Of a stretch of 64,000 nt of DNA, positions 1-12,012 are shown piece after piece. The notes under the pieces are model-generated. The model made no database searches. It worked only from the letters and a program-made list of their open reading frames with translations, and was not told the DNA's origin. The first letter of the stretch is position 1. Every line of letters begins with the position of its first letter. The position numbers were made by a program, and so were the translations under genes. The stretch comes from Brassica napus (Eukaryota > Streptophyta > Magnoliopsida > Brassicales > Brassicaceae). The stretch is taken from contig NC_063436.1 of NCBI RefSeq assembly GCF_020379485.1, positions 28,394,423 to 28,458,422 of the forward strand, in the 5' to 3' direction.

Positions 1-39
1 TAACTCGAAAATTCAATTCTGTTAACTGATTTAAATTTA

Positions 40-699
40 GAGTCATTCTTGGGTTCACCCCCTAAGGTGAACCTCTAGGTTCACCAACCAATAGAATTTC
101 ATTATTTCAATTTCGATATCTTTTAGAAAAGGAAACAAAATATTGTCAAAATATATTATGTTTTTTAAATAAAAAGGTTAAAAAATAGTAGTTAGAGAAA
201 AACGAATTTAAAAAATATATATATTTTTATCGTCGTCAGCAAAACACTAAACCCTAAATCCTAATCCCTAAACCCTAAATCATAAACCCTATAAACCCTT
301 GGGCAAACTCTAAACCCTTGAATAATTCATACTCTAAATCAAAAACACTAAATCCTAAAACCCTAAACCCTAAACCCTTAAGTGTTTAGTGTTTTTGATT
401 TGGAGTTTAGGATTTATCCAAGGATTTAGGGTTTATCCAAGGGTTTATGATTTAGGGTTTAGGGATTAGGGATTAGGATTTAGGGTTTAGTATTTTTCTG
501 AGGACGTTAAAAATATATTTTTTTAATTACTACTTTTTTTAATTTATTTATTTTTACCTTTTTATTTTAAAAATATAATATAACTTATATCTTGAGAAAA
601 TATTTTGTTTCCTCTTTTAAAAAATTTCGAATATGAAATAACACAATCCTATTGGTGGGTGAACCTCTAAACCCTAGGGAGTGAACCCAAGAATAAGTC
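40..699. mobile_element. Mutator-like foldback MITE with telomere-like repeats
   Basis: The two ends are long inverted repeats: GAGTCATTCTTGG at 40 and its counterpart GACTTATTCTTGG read inward from 699. Homology between the arms continues for more than 100 bases. A 9-bp direct repeat TTAAATTTA flanks it (31-39 and 700-708), the length expected for Mutator-type insertion. The centre (about 241-490) holds degenerate CCCTAAA units on the left arm and TTTAGGG units on the right, so it can fold into one hairpin. No coding capacity is seen. A relative lies at 21744-22609. Confidence 0.8.
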
Positions 700-708
700 T
701 TAAATTTA

Positions 709-2366
709 TATCTCTATAAAGTAACTAAAAATTTTAAAACTTTGAGACCTCATTTATTACCCATACAACCTTTCAATTATTTTTGTCAAAAATAATCCAA
801 TTGTTTACTTCGGATTATTCATCAAGAAGATTCCACCAATCCATCTTAAGAGTTCACTAGACCAACATTTAAACTAAAACAAGAAAGAAAGTTTGTGTTT
901 TAAAATAAAGTGTTTTAAAAAGAAAAAAAAGAAAGTTTAGATTCAGATAACTTATGGCAAACAAAAACAGCAAATTAGTTGCCCACAAATTAACATACTT
1001 TGAATATATATATATAATAAAAATAATTAAATAAATTTTTTACTCAATATAAAAAATGAAAATAGTGGTAAAATAGAAAAAAAATAAAATTAAGAAACAT
1101 ATGAAAACTGTATTTAATAGTGGTATCAATTCCTTAAAAAGAAAGTTGAAGAAAATTAATTTTACACTTAATATCTACCAAAAATATGCACTCCCTTAAA
1201 TTAACTACAACCAAAACACAAAAAAATCAGTAGCGCACAACTTCTATACATCATTTCTGCATTCACTCATAAAAAAACTAGAATCTATAAAAAATAAAAA
1301 TTATGTAAACAAAACATCAAAAATCAAAAAATTAACCACAGATCAAACATAAATATATAAATACAATTTTGTTTTTGAAATACTACATGCATAACACTTA
1401 AAATGATCACATAGCAATAGAGGAAGAAGACTATATAAAACATTTTCATTTTTATAAACAGAAAATATCCATTCCCCATTGACGTACTTTTAAAGGAAGA
1501 AACAAAAATTAATCAAACAATCAATATTTTTTCCTTACAAATATGTCTAAATTTTATATGAAAAGACAATGATATCGGTATTAAAAAATTAAGCTATAAT
1601 AAGTTAACATTTTTAAATCATAAAAAAAACAAAAGAAATATAACAAAAATGAATCAAATATTATGCTAACATATTTTAATATTTTTATTTATATACTATT
1701 TTTTGTTATTTGATTTTAAATTTATATTCTCATAATTTAATATTTATATTCTCATAATGATAATTTAATATTTGTAATTTCACTCCTATCGTTAACTTAT
1801 TTTTACTTTGTTTTAATTAAAAATGAACCAATAATCACTATATAAAATTTTAATTTATATGATATAAGCCAAGCTCAAGTCGAAATAAATCTACAAACCA
1901 CTTTTTAGTTTAAACAAAAAAAGAAACAGTCTTTGGATTAGTTTGGTTAACCTATCCCTTATTCTTTTTTTTGTCAACTGCCTCCGTATATTAATTCATA
2001 TACTTCTAATTTGTTACAAATTATTAAATTTAATTTACTAAATTCAATATTACACCATAAAACATATTAAAAATGGATTCAGATATATTCCAACATTCAA
2101 AAAATGATTTTACATTAAAAAACATAATCTTCTTCTCTCTTTTGGAACACTCACATTAATAACATCATCTATAATGATATTTAAGTACATTATAAGGGAA
2201 TTATTTTCTTCCTGTTTATTTATTTATGATAAAATTTATATTTTTTCAATTAAAATTATTGAATTCGCTTCCAAAAATAACAAAGAAATTCACATAAATT
2301 ATACTAAGTTATAAAATTACATGTAATATAAAATGTAAAATTCACATACAAAATTTAAAACATATA
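709..2366. other. AT-rich intergenic DNA, no gene seen
   Basis: No open frame with recognisable protein content, no clear tandem repeat. Since a Helitron 3' terminus closes this stretch at 2396, part or all of it may be the body of a non-autonomous Helitron, but I could not find a convincing 5' TC end. Confidence 0.5.
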
Positions 2367-2396
2367 AACCGCGCGTAGCGCGGTTAGAATCTCTAG
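2367..2396 (+). mobile_element. Helitron 3' terminus (5' end not found)
   Basis: An 8-bp perfect stem AACCGCGC / GCGCGGTT with a 3-nt loop (2367-2385) is followed 7 bases later by CTAG (2393-2396) and then T. This is the plant Helitron 3' signature: hairpin, short spacer, CTRR, insertion before T. Only the terminus is annotated because the left end is not identifiable. Confidence 0.7.
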
Positions 2397-2477
2397 TATA
2401 TATAAAAGAGACATAAACTTTTCTGTGGTTAAAAATAAAATAAGACATAAACTAATTTACTAATTGCCAAAGTATGC

Positions 2478-2885
2478 TAATTGATAGTTCATGAAACTAA
2501 TATGATATCAAAGTTTCTTGATAAAAAGATGGTTTCAAAGCGTCAATGCACATTGCTCTAACGCAAGTGAAATTAATTGAACCTAAAATTTGTCTGATTG
2601 ATCCAATAAAATTTTGACCTGATTGTAAGTTTGGCATGTATTTTCTCTTATTATTTCTTCATTCTGCATCATTTTGTGGCATACACTGATACACATTGCA
2701 TTTGAACGTTGATTTATATGTATTTACATACATCTTCGAACTCTTAGGATGTAAATCATGCATTGTGTATATATATTATGACTAAGTCATGTAGGTATTC
2801 TTGGAGCTCAGTGAAGAAGAACGAAGTAAGTGTCTGACCCAGTTTGTTTGGATTAACCCAATTTACTATAAATAGTTTAAAAACA
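2478..2885 (+). repeat. Repeat R, copy A, left part
   Basis: Aligns over hundreds of bases with the reverse complement of about 36370-36785 (copy C) and, near its right end, with 21585-21720 (copy B). The CACTA transposon at 2886-9380 interrupts it; it resumes at 9381. One stretch in copy C reads as a charged peptide (IERLDDEEHEEKEDKK), so R may contain a captured gene fragment, but I do not recognise it. Class unknown. Confidence 0.75.
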
Positions 2886-3345
2886 CACTACAAGAAAACA
2901 CGCCGAATTCCGACGGAGATTCCGACGGACTCCAAAATCGTCGGAAGTTTTTGACGGATTTCCGACCGATTTCCGACGAAAACAAAAAATTTGAAGTCGT
3001 CGGAATTCCGTCGGCCAATTCCGACGAATTTCCTAGAAAACAAGGCTCGTCGGAATTTTCCGACGACTTTTCGACGATATTCCGATAAAACATATAACCT
3101 CTGTAAGCGTCGAAAATTCGTCGGAAAATTCCGACGAAATTCCGACGACATTCCGATTAACAGATATAACCGTTACGGTCATCGGTATTCCGTCGGCATT
3201 TTTCGACAAATTTCCGACGAACCAAGTGACCGTTGCCGATAAATATATATGACCGTTTTATAGCCGTTTGAGATTGGAAAATACCGACGGAATTCCGACG
3301 GACTGTTTTATATCTGTCGGAATTCCGTCGGAAAGTCGTCGGATG
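2886..3345. repeat. Left subterminal repeat block of the CACTA element
   Basis: Dense, both-orientation copies of a roughly 10-bp motif (TTCCGACGAA and variants) fill this block. In En/Spm such subterminal motifs bind TNPA-type protein. Open frames here are translations of the motif and are not genes. Confidence 0.8.
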
Positions 3346-3436
3346 GCCGTAAGCAATTTCCTATAAATGCAACCCCTCCTCATTCAACTCATTCTCACTT
3401 CATTCTCTCTTCTTTCTCTTTAGTCATAACAATTCC

Positions 3437-5448
3437 ATGAAAATCATGTCTTCAGGAGCTTATTATCGTTCGTGGATGGATAAACTTCATTTGGATCCCA
3501 ACACCAATTTGCTTACGGAAGAATACGTTAAAGGGATTGGAGAATTCATGAAGCTTGTTCAACAGCAACCGGATGCAAAAAATGGTATGTTAAGATGTCT
3601 CTGCTCTACTTGCAATAATAATAAGGTTATAAAAGAATTTGATGTTTGGACTCATTTGTATATGAAAAGGTTTTCACGTAATTATAAAGTTTGGTACCTT
3701 CATGGGAAAACTGGTTATGAATATGGTAGTACTAGCGAACCTCAGCCTGTTAGTGAACTTCAGCCTGATATTAGGTTAGAAGAATCTAGAACGGATATAG
3801 ATTATGGTATAGGTACTGAGCAGATGGTACATGATCATTATAGAGGGGAATAACCAAATCCCGAATCTAGGAGATTTTTTGACATGTTGGATGCAGGAAA
3901 ACATCCTTTATATCAAAATTGTAGAGATGGTCATTCAGTCTTATCATCTGCAACTAGATTAATGGGTATTAAGACAGACTATAATTTGGCTGAAGAATGT
4001 ATGGATGCGATTACTGATTTTGTCAAAGATATTCTACCTGAGGATAACCTTGCACCGGGTTCATACTACGAGGTTCAGAAACTTGTTGCCGGTCTTCAAC
4101 TACCGTACGAAGTGATAGATGTATGTATTGACAACTGCATGATCTACTGGAGAGTGGATGAGACACGGAATGTATGCAAATTTTGTGGGAAACCTCGTTA
4201 TCAGGAGACGAGGGGAAGAGTTCCGATCCCGTTCAAAAGAATGTGATATTTGCATTTGACGGAAAGATTGAAGAGGTTGTATCAGTGTGAGCGCACATCA
4301 AAAGCAATGAGATGGCATGCAGAGCATTCCACAAATGGTGAGATTAGACATCCTTCAGATGCGAAGGCTTGGAAACATTTCCAGTCAACATATCCAGAAT
4401 TTGCGGAAGAGGAAGAAATGTTTATCTTGGATTATCTACTGATGGTTTCAGCCCGTTTGGAAAGCATGGAAGACATTATTCTCTATGGCCAGTTATTGTG
4501 ACACCGTACAACTTACCTCCGAGCTTGTGCATGCGACGAGAGTTTTTGTTTCTCTCAATTCTCGTCCCCGGGCCAGATCATCCTAAAAGATCACTAGATG
4601 TGTTTCTTCAACCACTGATATATGAGTTGCAACAACTGTGGGCGCATGGTTTTGAGACATACGATGTTTCGTGCAAAGAAAACTTTCAGATGCGGGCAGT
4701 ACTTATGTGGACAATAAGTGACTTTCCAGCATATGGTATGTTATCTGGATGGACAACACATAGGAGGCTATCATGTCCATATTGTCAAGATGACACAGAT
4801 GCTTTCCAACTAGAGAACAGAAGGAAAACGTGTTGGTTTGACTGTCACAGACGATTTCTACCACCTGATCATCCATACCGCAGAAGTAAGCCTTCGTTTA
4901 CGAAGAACAAGCAGGCGTTTGATGGTCCACCTGAGGAAGTTAGTGGGAAAGATTTGTTGAAGCAGTTTAGGGATTTTGATGCAGAAAGGACGCCAGATGT
5001 AGGTGGACATGAAAACATTCGAGTCAGTGCGGTTGGAGAGCTACATAACTGGCACAAAAAGAGTATTTTCTGGGATCTGCCATATTGGAAGAGTCATCTA
5101 TTGCGGCATAATTTAGATGTCATGCATATTGAGAAGAACTTCTTCGACAATCTGATGAACACAGTCCTTAACATCCAAGGTAAAACGAAGGATAATTTGA
5201 AGTCAAGGTTGGATTTAGTCGATATCTGTGATCGTGTGGATGTTAACCTAAGAGGACGAGTGGATGGAAGTTCTGATGATGATGAACCATTGTAACCAGA
5301 GTCTACCAGCAACGCCCAGGCAGTTGAAGATTTGGCAAATGTTGAACTCGTTGAGGATTTGACTGAGTTTGGACTTAATGCTGTTGTACATTCGGAGCCA
5401 GAAGCTGAGGTTGGGGAGTTTGATGAAGATTCAGAAGATTCTGATTAG
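3437..5448 (+). pseudogene. TNP2-like CACTA transposase, broken and internally deleted
   Basis: The reading begins at ATG 3437. Residues 1-138 match the transposase-associated domain (MDKLHLD..., Cys motif CLCSTC). An in-frame TAA at 3851 is followed by more transposase in the same frame (MLDAGKHPLYQNC, CKFCGKPRY), then TGA at 4244 where Trp is expected (KRM-stop-YLHLTERLK), then a frameshift near 4415. The last long frame (to 5295) has the conserved LSCPYCQDDTDAF and HNLDVMHIEKN segments. A stop at 5293 leads in frame into an acidic tail ending at 5448, so the C-terminal half has been deleted. No functional transposase can be made. Confidence 0.9.
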
Positions 5449-5459
5449 TTTTTTTTTTT

Positions 5460-6135
5460 TTTTATTGGTCGGTCGGAAATCCCTCGCAAAATACCGACGA
5501 CATAGCGACAACAAAGAGTTTCATTGAAGTTTGGAAATGTCCTCGGTAATTCGTCGGAATATACCGACGACATTCCGACGAACATGACAAGTTCGTCGGA
5601 ATGTCATCGGTATATTCCGACGAATTACCGAGGACATGTGTTTCTAAAAAATTTCAGACATAAAAATCTATAAGTTTATATGCCAAAACTATGAAAATAA
5701 CACATAATAAGTGTTTAGTATAGTATTAGATCGCAACCGTTCAAATATAACAACTCATTAAAATATTTATGTATGCATATCATCTCATCTCATCTTAACA
5801 CTCATATACTTATACAATCATATTCATCTAATCTTACACTACAAAAAATGTTGTTGTGTAAAATCGTATTATAAAAACATTTTTATTCTTAAATCCTTAT
5901 GCAAATACTATATATATTTTCAAAAATTTGGATTTTGCATTTAGAAACTTGTAACCAACCCTTAAACACTAAGTCGTCGGAATTCCGTCGAAAATGGTCG
6001 TCAGTATTCCGTCGGAATATACTGACGGAAACTAATTCCGTCGGAATTTCAATTTACCCGGAAAAACCAAACCGCGTGAAAATTTTTGCGAACCGCCAAT
6101 TGGTATATATTTAATGTACCGACGGAATACCGACG
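5460..6135. repeat. Central CACTA repeat block with a long hairpin
   Basis: Motifs like the subterminal ones recur between the two transposon genes. At 5537-5583 and 5591-5637 they form two 47-base arms that pair at 46 of 47 positions with a 7-base loop. Between 5640 and 5960 the DNA is AT-rich without motifs; from 5971 motifs resume up to the presumed first exon of the second gene. Confidence 0.85.
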
Positions 6136-6560
6136 AACCCATGTCCATCGGAAACGTTAAATATAATTACCCTTCTTCTTCCTTCTTCGTTATTTCCGCC
6201 TCTCTCTCAATCCTCTCCGCGATTTCTCTCTCTTTCACGGCGATTCCGACCGTTCTCGAGCTCCCATCACCGGCGAATCCTCTTCTCACCCTCATATCTC
6301 TTCCCCAAATCCCAAATCATGTAAGAATCATCCCAACCTTGTCTTATCTCAATTTTTTAGGGTTTTGGAAGTTAGATCTCGGATTTTAGGTTGTTTGATT
6401 GAAATATTTAGGATTGAATGGATAGTTTAGGATATATAAGTTAGGATTGTTGTTTGGATTGTTGTTTTAGTTTTTTTTGGAATTATTTTGTGTTTTTGTT
6501 AAAATTCAAAACGTTTTACTATTTTTAAAATGTTTTTTGATTTTTAAAAACGTTTTTCGA

Positions 6561-7060
6561 GTTTCCAGTAATAAACTATGTATAATAAAACGTTTTTTAA
6601 AAATTTTAAAAATATTTAACAACATTTTTATATATTTATAAATTTTTTTATAATTTTGTATACATATATATATATAAATCATGTATAATAAAAATTTTTA
6701 TAATTTTTTATAAGTTTCCAGTAATAAACTATGTATAATAAAACGTTTTTTAAAAGTTTTAAAAATATTTAACAACATTTTTCTATATTGATAAAATTTT
6801 TATAATTTTGTATACATATATATATATAAATCATGTATAATAAAAAATTTTATAATTTTTTATAAGTTTCCAGTAATAAACTATGTATAATAAAACGTTT
6901 TTTAAAAATTTTAAAAATATTTAACAACATTTTTCTATATTTATAAAAAAAATTTAATTTTGTATACATATATATATATATAAATCATGTATATTAAAAT
7001 TTTTTAAATTTTTTATAATTTTTTATAAGTTTCCAGTAATAAACTATGTATAATAAAAGG
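6561..7060 (+). repeat. AT-rich minisatellite in first intron of second CACTA gene
   Basis: Four copies of a unit beginning GTTTCCAGTAATAAACTATG start near 6561, 6714, 6865 and 7029, a period of about 150-165 bp. Units differ by small indels in A/T runs. Confidence 0.85.
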
Positions 7061-7168
7061 TTTAATTGTTTTTTAAAATATTTATAAAACCTTTTGTAAT
7101 TATATAAACGAAAACATTAAAAATAGAAATGATTTGAAAAGATTTTTGATGTATTAATTTTGTTTTAG

Positions 7169-8676
7169 GTCCGAGATGTACCCCGCCCCGCAGCCCGTCT
7201 TCGACGTAGTTCGGTGAGCAGTTCCCGTGCATCGGGATCGTCTCACGAACAGAACTCGGTTCCCGCATATATTCCCGCTCCAGCTCCCGCTCCAGCTCCC
7301 GCTGCCCCTCCTGCTGCTGCTCAACAGGATCCGGGGGTCATGCCAGTTGATCTATTGGTTCAGCAACCAGGTCGAGAGCATCTCCCGGTTCTCCATCCCA
7401 ACCCACGACGAGGACATAGAACTTGGTTAGTATTTTTTTTTATTTGTAGCATTATGTTTTTTTCCATTAATTAACTTGTTAACTTGTATTTTTTTAAAGG
7501 TTCACCAAGTCGAGAAATGGCATTAGCAGGAGCATCAACCAGATGATGTACTCCATGCTTCGTTTTGGATATTCAAAGTGGAGTGTGATTCCTTCCGAAG
7601 AACGAGAGTTGTAGTTTCGTCAGTTTGCGGTAAACTCTTCATTTTTTTAAAGTATTTACATTTTTTTTTAATATATTTACTTATTAAATTATGTTTGTTT
7701 TGTAGTAAGAGTTCAACTGGCACTCCGATCTCACGGAAACAGTCCGTAAGAAATTCAACGAAAAGGCCATGGACTCTTATACGAAGCAGATAAACGCGTG
7801 GAAGACAGTTTGGCAGAAGAAAAAGAGGCCACGGTTCATCAACGGGACGGTGTGGGAGCAGTTGATAGTTCATTGGGAGAAGGAAGAAACTGCAGAGACG
7901 TCTTCTAGGAACTCCAAGAACCGGAAGAGCGATCGTGGCGGGAAAGGTATGTATGTGCACAACCTCGGCGCTTGTTCTATGTCTACTAAGGAGGATGAAC
8001 TTGTAAGTTTTTTTTATTATTTATCTTTATATTTTTTAAATAAATATTTTATATATTCCTTGGCTAATAATGGCGGTTTTTTAGATCGAAGAAAATGACG
8101 GTAATCCCGTTGATCGTCTCCAACTCATTAAGGTGGCTCACACTAACAAGAAGACGGGTCAAATTCAGGACCTCGTGATCAAAGGTGTCGTTGATTTGGT
8201 GGAAGCTGAAATAGCATCTCAATCTCAGCCTCTCTCTGATGACGGCGATTCTACGGGAGCTTCAACCAAATTGTCCCTATTGCAAATAAATGAGATGGTT
8301 GTAAAGGTAATTTTTTTTATTAATATATTTTTTTTATAATGTCGATTACTAATTTGTCCCTATTTACTAACTTTAAATATTTTTGTAGGCGGTTCCTAAA
8401 AAGAAAGAAGGCCGTTTAGTTGGGTTGGCCCGCCGTGCTTCTTCGTATCCGGCATCTTCTTCGCAAGCTCCGTATGCCGATCCCATGATTCTCGAGGAGC
8501 TACATGACAAAGATGAACGGATTGGGGCATTGGAGGAGCAGAACACCACTATCCTTTCTGAGAATGCCACTATCCGTTCGGAGAATGCCACTATCCTTGC
8601 TGAGCTGGCATCCCAGAAGAAGTTCAACGCCGAGATAACGCAGAAGCTAGATTGTTTGATGTCTTCGAGTTCTTAG
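7169..8676 (+). pseudogene. Ptta/En/Spm plant transposase (Transposase_24-like), nonsense-mutated
   Basis: GT-AG introns give exons 7169-7425, 7500-7629, about 7706-8002, 8085-8306 and 8389-8676; a 5' exon probably ends near 6318. The joined product has a Pro/Ala-rich stretch, the core (WFTKSRNGISRSINQMM, FGYSKWSVIP, FNWHSDLTETVRKKFN, KKRPRFINGTVWEQL), and a C-terminal coiled coil with repeated SENATI units. Two lesions: TAG at 7612 replaces the Trp of EL-W-FRQ, and TAA at 7706 stands at the start of the next exon where Gln would fit. The N-terminal reading frame is also inconsistent (TGA at 7213 in the frame of the ATG at 7176). This family accompanies TNP2 in CACTA elements. Confidence 0.85.
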
Positions 8677-8889
8677 TTTTTTTCTGCTTTTTAAAACTTT
8701 CTGAATATTTTTTTTTTATTTCGTTTTGCATGAATTTTAAACTTTCTGAATATTTTTTTCTATTTCGGTTTGTATGAATTTAAATTCTATAATATTATTA
8801 GTTTTAAATTTCAGATTTTATTTATTTATTAATTAATTTTTAATATAAAAATATATATAAAAATGCAAAATTAATTCTTATTTAAAATT

Positions 8890-9380
8890 GATATATTCCG
8901 ACGAATTGAAGGCGTCGGACTTTACCGACGAACCAAGTCCTCGGAACATACCGACGGACACTGGTTCGTCGGACAATACCGACGAACCAAGGGTCGTCGG
9001 GAAATTCCGACAAACCATAGTCTGTCGGTATTTTCCGAGGACATGGTTCGTCGGTATAGTCCGACGCTTTCAATTCGTCGGTATTTGCCGAGGACTCGGT
9101 TCGTCGGTATTTTCCGAGGATTTTCTCCGTCGGTATATAGTTTTTCCGATGAACTCTGGTCTCGTGTGTCCGCATCGGAATATCGTCGGAAGTTCGTCAG
9201 AATGACGTTTCTTGGTATTCGTTAGAAAGTTGTCGGAAGGTCTGACGAAATTCCGACGAATCCTTTTTTCCGACGAAATGATACCGACGAACGGGTTCGT
9301 CAGAAATTCGTCGGAATAGGCCTATTCCGACGAATTTTTGACTATTTCGGCCATCAGAATCCCCCTGTTTTCTTGTAGTG
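8890..9380. repeat. Right subterminal repeats with inverted arms
   Basis: Dense CGTCGG/CCGACG motifs up to the terminal repeat. 8898-8944 and 9035-9081 are 47-base inverted arms differing at about three positions, separated by 90 bases that contain further motifs. Confidence 0.85.
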
Positions 9381-10180
9381 ACATGTCTAAACCTAAGTTT
9401 TAATATTCTTTTTCTTCTTTTACCTCAAGCACAATTTTTAAGTTGTTTCTAGAAAAAAAAAAGAGTTGTTTCTAGATCTTGAAATCTTTATCTAGTGAAA
9501 TTTTAAATAATTTACTTTACTTTTCTTTAATCATGTCCTGCATTATCTTTTATTCACTGAAGTTTTAAAACATATTACTTTAATTTTCTTTAATATTGTC
9601 TTGCATTATCTTTTATTTATTGAACTTTTAAACCATTTAGTGTTCTTTAATCATATCTTGCATTATCCTATTTTAATTTTACTTTGCTTTCATGCAATTA
9701 GTATTATGAATTGTCGGCTAAGCAGATAAATATGATTAGATGATTAATATATGATGCTAAATCTTGTTTTTTTTATTAAATCCACTAGATTAGAACAAGT
9801 GCATGTGTTTTATGTGATCGGATTATGGTAATCAGCTCGTGGATCACCTAATTGCAGAGTTGGTCCTGGGCCATGTTAAGTGAAAAATTTGTAACATGAC
9901 CTAAAAAATTTTGAAGAAAACTATATTGACATAAGCTCTTAAAAAAATAAAATTTAGACCCCCAAATTTGTAAAAAAAGAAAATTACATCGACATTACCA
10001 CATGATCCCAAAATCTCAAGGCCGACCTTGCCTAACTGGCAAGAACTTGAAAATCACAACGACAAAGATAATCCAGTTCTGCGGTAACTAAGAATAAAGA
10101 ATACTTGCCAGTCAAATAAAAAGGAACATTTGATGTATTACACAAAGAAAATCACTAAACATTGTACTTAAAACCATGCA
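9381..10180 (+). repeat. Repeat R, copy A, right part
   Basis: Continues copy A beyond the CACTA element. It shares GATTAGATGATTA, GATGCTAAATCTTG, CCACTAGATTAGAACAAGTG and following sequence with copies B, C and D. Around 10150 it preserves an unbroken ACTAAACATTGTACTTA, the site occupied by a Tourist-like MITE in copy D. Confidence 0.75.
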
Positions 10181-12012
10181 AATACAGAGCTGCATTCCTA
10201 AGCTTTTTTAGCCTTTTTAGTTTTCTCTGATCATGTCTTGCATTACCTTATCTTACTTTACTTTCCTTTCATGCAACTGAAATATTTATTAATATTTGAT
10301 TATATGGTAGATTTGATTACAGTTGACATTTTATTTTTACAAAATTTTGCGGACTATTATATGAAACATGAAAATATTTATCACGTATAATATGAGTTCA
10401 ACAAACATACCAACTCATTTCTATTATAAGAACATGAACACAAGAATTAATTAGTATAATATATGATTAATTACTTCATTTCAGTGTTAGATAATAAAAA
10501 TTATAATTAATCTAAGACGAGTTAAATAAATAGATTTTCATATCTAAAAATATTATATATATATGAAATATATACAAAACTTAAAAGAAATCACATAAAT
10601 TATCTTCAGGAATTATAATTTATCAAATCATATTGTAACTAAAAATAATTTTGTGCTTTGCAAGCGGGCTTTCTTTATAAGATGATCAAATATTTGTTGT
10701 CAAACATAAAACTAATTTTTTTTTTTTTTTGGTCATGTTCATCTTAAAACTTCAACTAATTCACAAAAAATGTCATTATTTATTTAATTTTTAATTTTTA
10801 ATTTTTGAATTTTGATAATTTTACTCAAACACTCTCATCTTCCACACTTATTACAAAATTACCAGTGTCTTTACAGCAGCCACCATTAATAACAAAAACC
10901 TCTAATTGTATATAAATCAATTTATACATCTTTTTATCTTATTTCTTACATATATAAATCATTTATCTTTTATATCCTCTCGTATTTCATCCTTAAAACT
11001 AAAATTTTTAGGTTTTATGTTTATGTTTTCATTAAATTTACTCAATTTTGATGGCTTTGTTTAATAATGAGTGAATACTTTTCATTAAGAAGTTATGAGT
11101 ACTTCGAAGGTAAGAACAAATTTTCACTTAATCTAGGTATAATATTTCAATTTTTCAGATGTGTTTAGTGTAGAATACTTCTGAAGAAGTATTCTCCACC
11201 GAAAAAAATATTCTGGAAAGTCTTTTGGTCAATGCATATATTAATTTTGAATTGAATATTTGGTTATTTTTCATAGGTTAATCCAGGGAATTATTTTAAA
11301 CAAATAGAAATTATTTTTAAGAAATTATACACAAATCACAAGTTAGTTGTGAAATATTTGGTGGCTATTTAATAATTATGATGAATTATTAAATGACGAT
11401 TTCATAACTAAATTAACTAAATATATATGACTAAATGGTAGTTATACACTCATGGAAACCCATAAATGACCAATATATCAAATAACCACTAAAATATTGT
11501 AGCTACACCTTTTGCTATTGTTATATGTATGTGTATGTAGAAAATGACATTCTCAATGTGAACCACGGCCAATTCAGTTGAGCTCATTCCCTTTAACAAA
11601 TATTACCATTGGATCCATACTGGATGATCGTGACAACACGATCTGTTTGATCCTACTTTTAAGAAAAATCATAACAACTCTACTGTAAAAAAAAACGCAA
11701 GCATAATGATCACCTAACCTGATATATAGTATTTTGCATCATGTAATGCGAATCACATGATGGAGTGGTTTGTAGAATTGAATTATGCACCTAACCAAAC
11801 ATGAAATTATGTATTGGTTGAGTTAAATAATTTAGCACACGTGATATATTTGATTATTAGTTTAGCAAAAAGTAATCTAGATGGTGAGAGTAATATAATT
11901 TAGCAAAAAGTAATCGTGATATAAGTTGATCAAAAAAAAAAAAAGTTTAGCAAAAAGTAATCTAGATGGTGAGAGATTTTCTTATGGTTTGGTCTTGTGT
12001 CGTAAGTACATA
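10181..12012. other. AT-rich intergenic DNA, no gene seen
   Basis: Scattered poly-A/T and no supported open frame or repeat boundary. Confidence 0.6.

Larger units (their letters stand above)
2886..9380 (+). mobile_element. Complete, non-functional CACTA (En/Spm) transposon
   Basis: The ends are CACTACAAGAAAACA at 2886 and its exact inverse ending at 9380, flanked by a 3-bp duplication ACA (2883-2885, 9381-9383), as expected for CACTA elements. Both subterminal regions and a central block are packed with CCGACGAA / TTCGTCGG motifs, probable binding sites of the element's second protein. It holds relics of two genes: a TNP2-type transposase (3437-5448) and a Ptta/En/Spm-type protein (7169-8676). 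Both carry stop codons, so it can move only if proteins are supplied by another copy. The uninterrupted R copy C preserves the pre-insertion sequence. Confidence 0.95.

Noticed and set aside
241..490. True telomere or chromosome end
   Set aside because: The CCCTAAA-like units are degenerate, occur in opposite orientation on the two halves, and lie within a TIR element with a 9-bp target duplication.
2866..3242. Open frames on both strands rich in RR/FVGK/PTNF
   Set aside because: They are translations of CCGACGAA-type subterminal repeats; frames open on both strands without protein features.
8882..9225. Overlapping open frames on both strands at the CACTA right end
   Set aside because: Same repeat-derived cause as at the left end.
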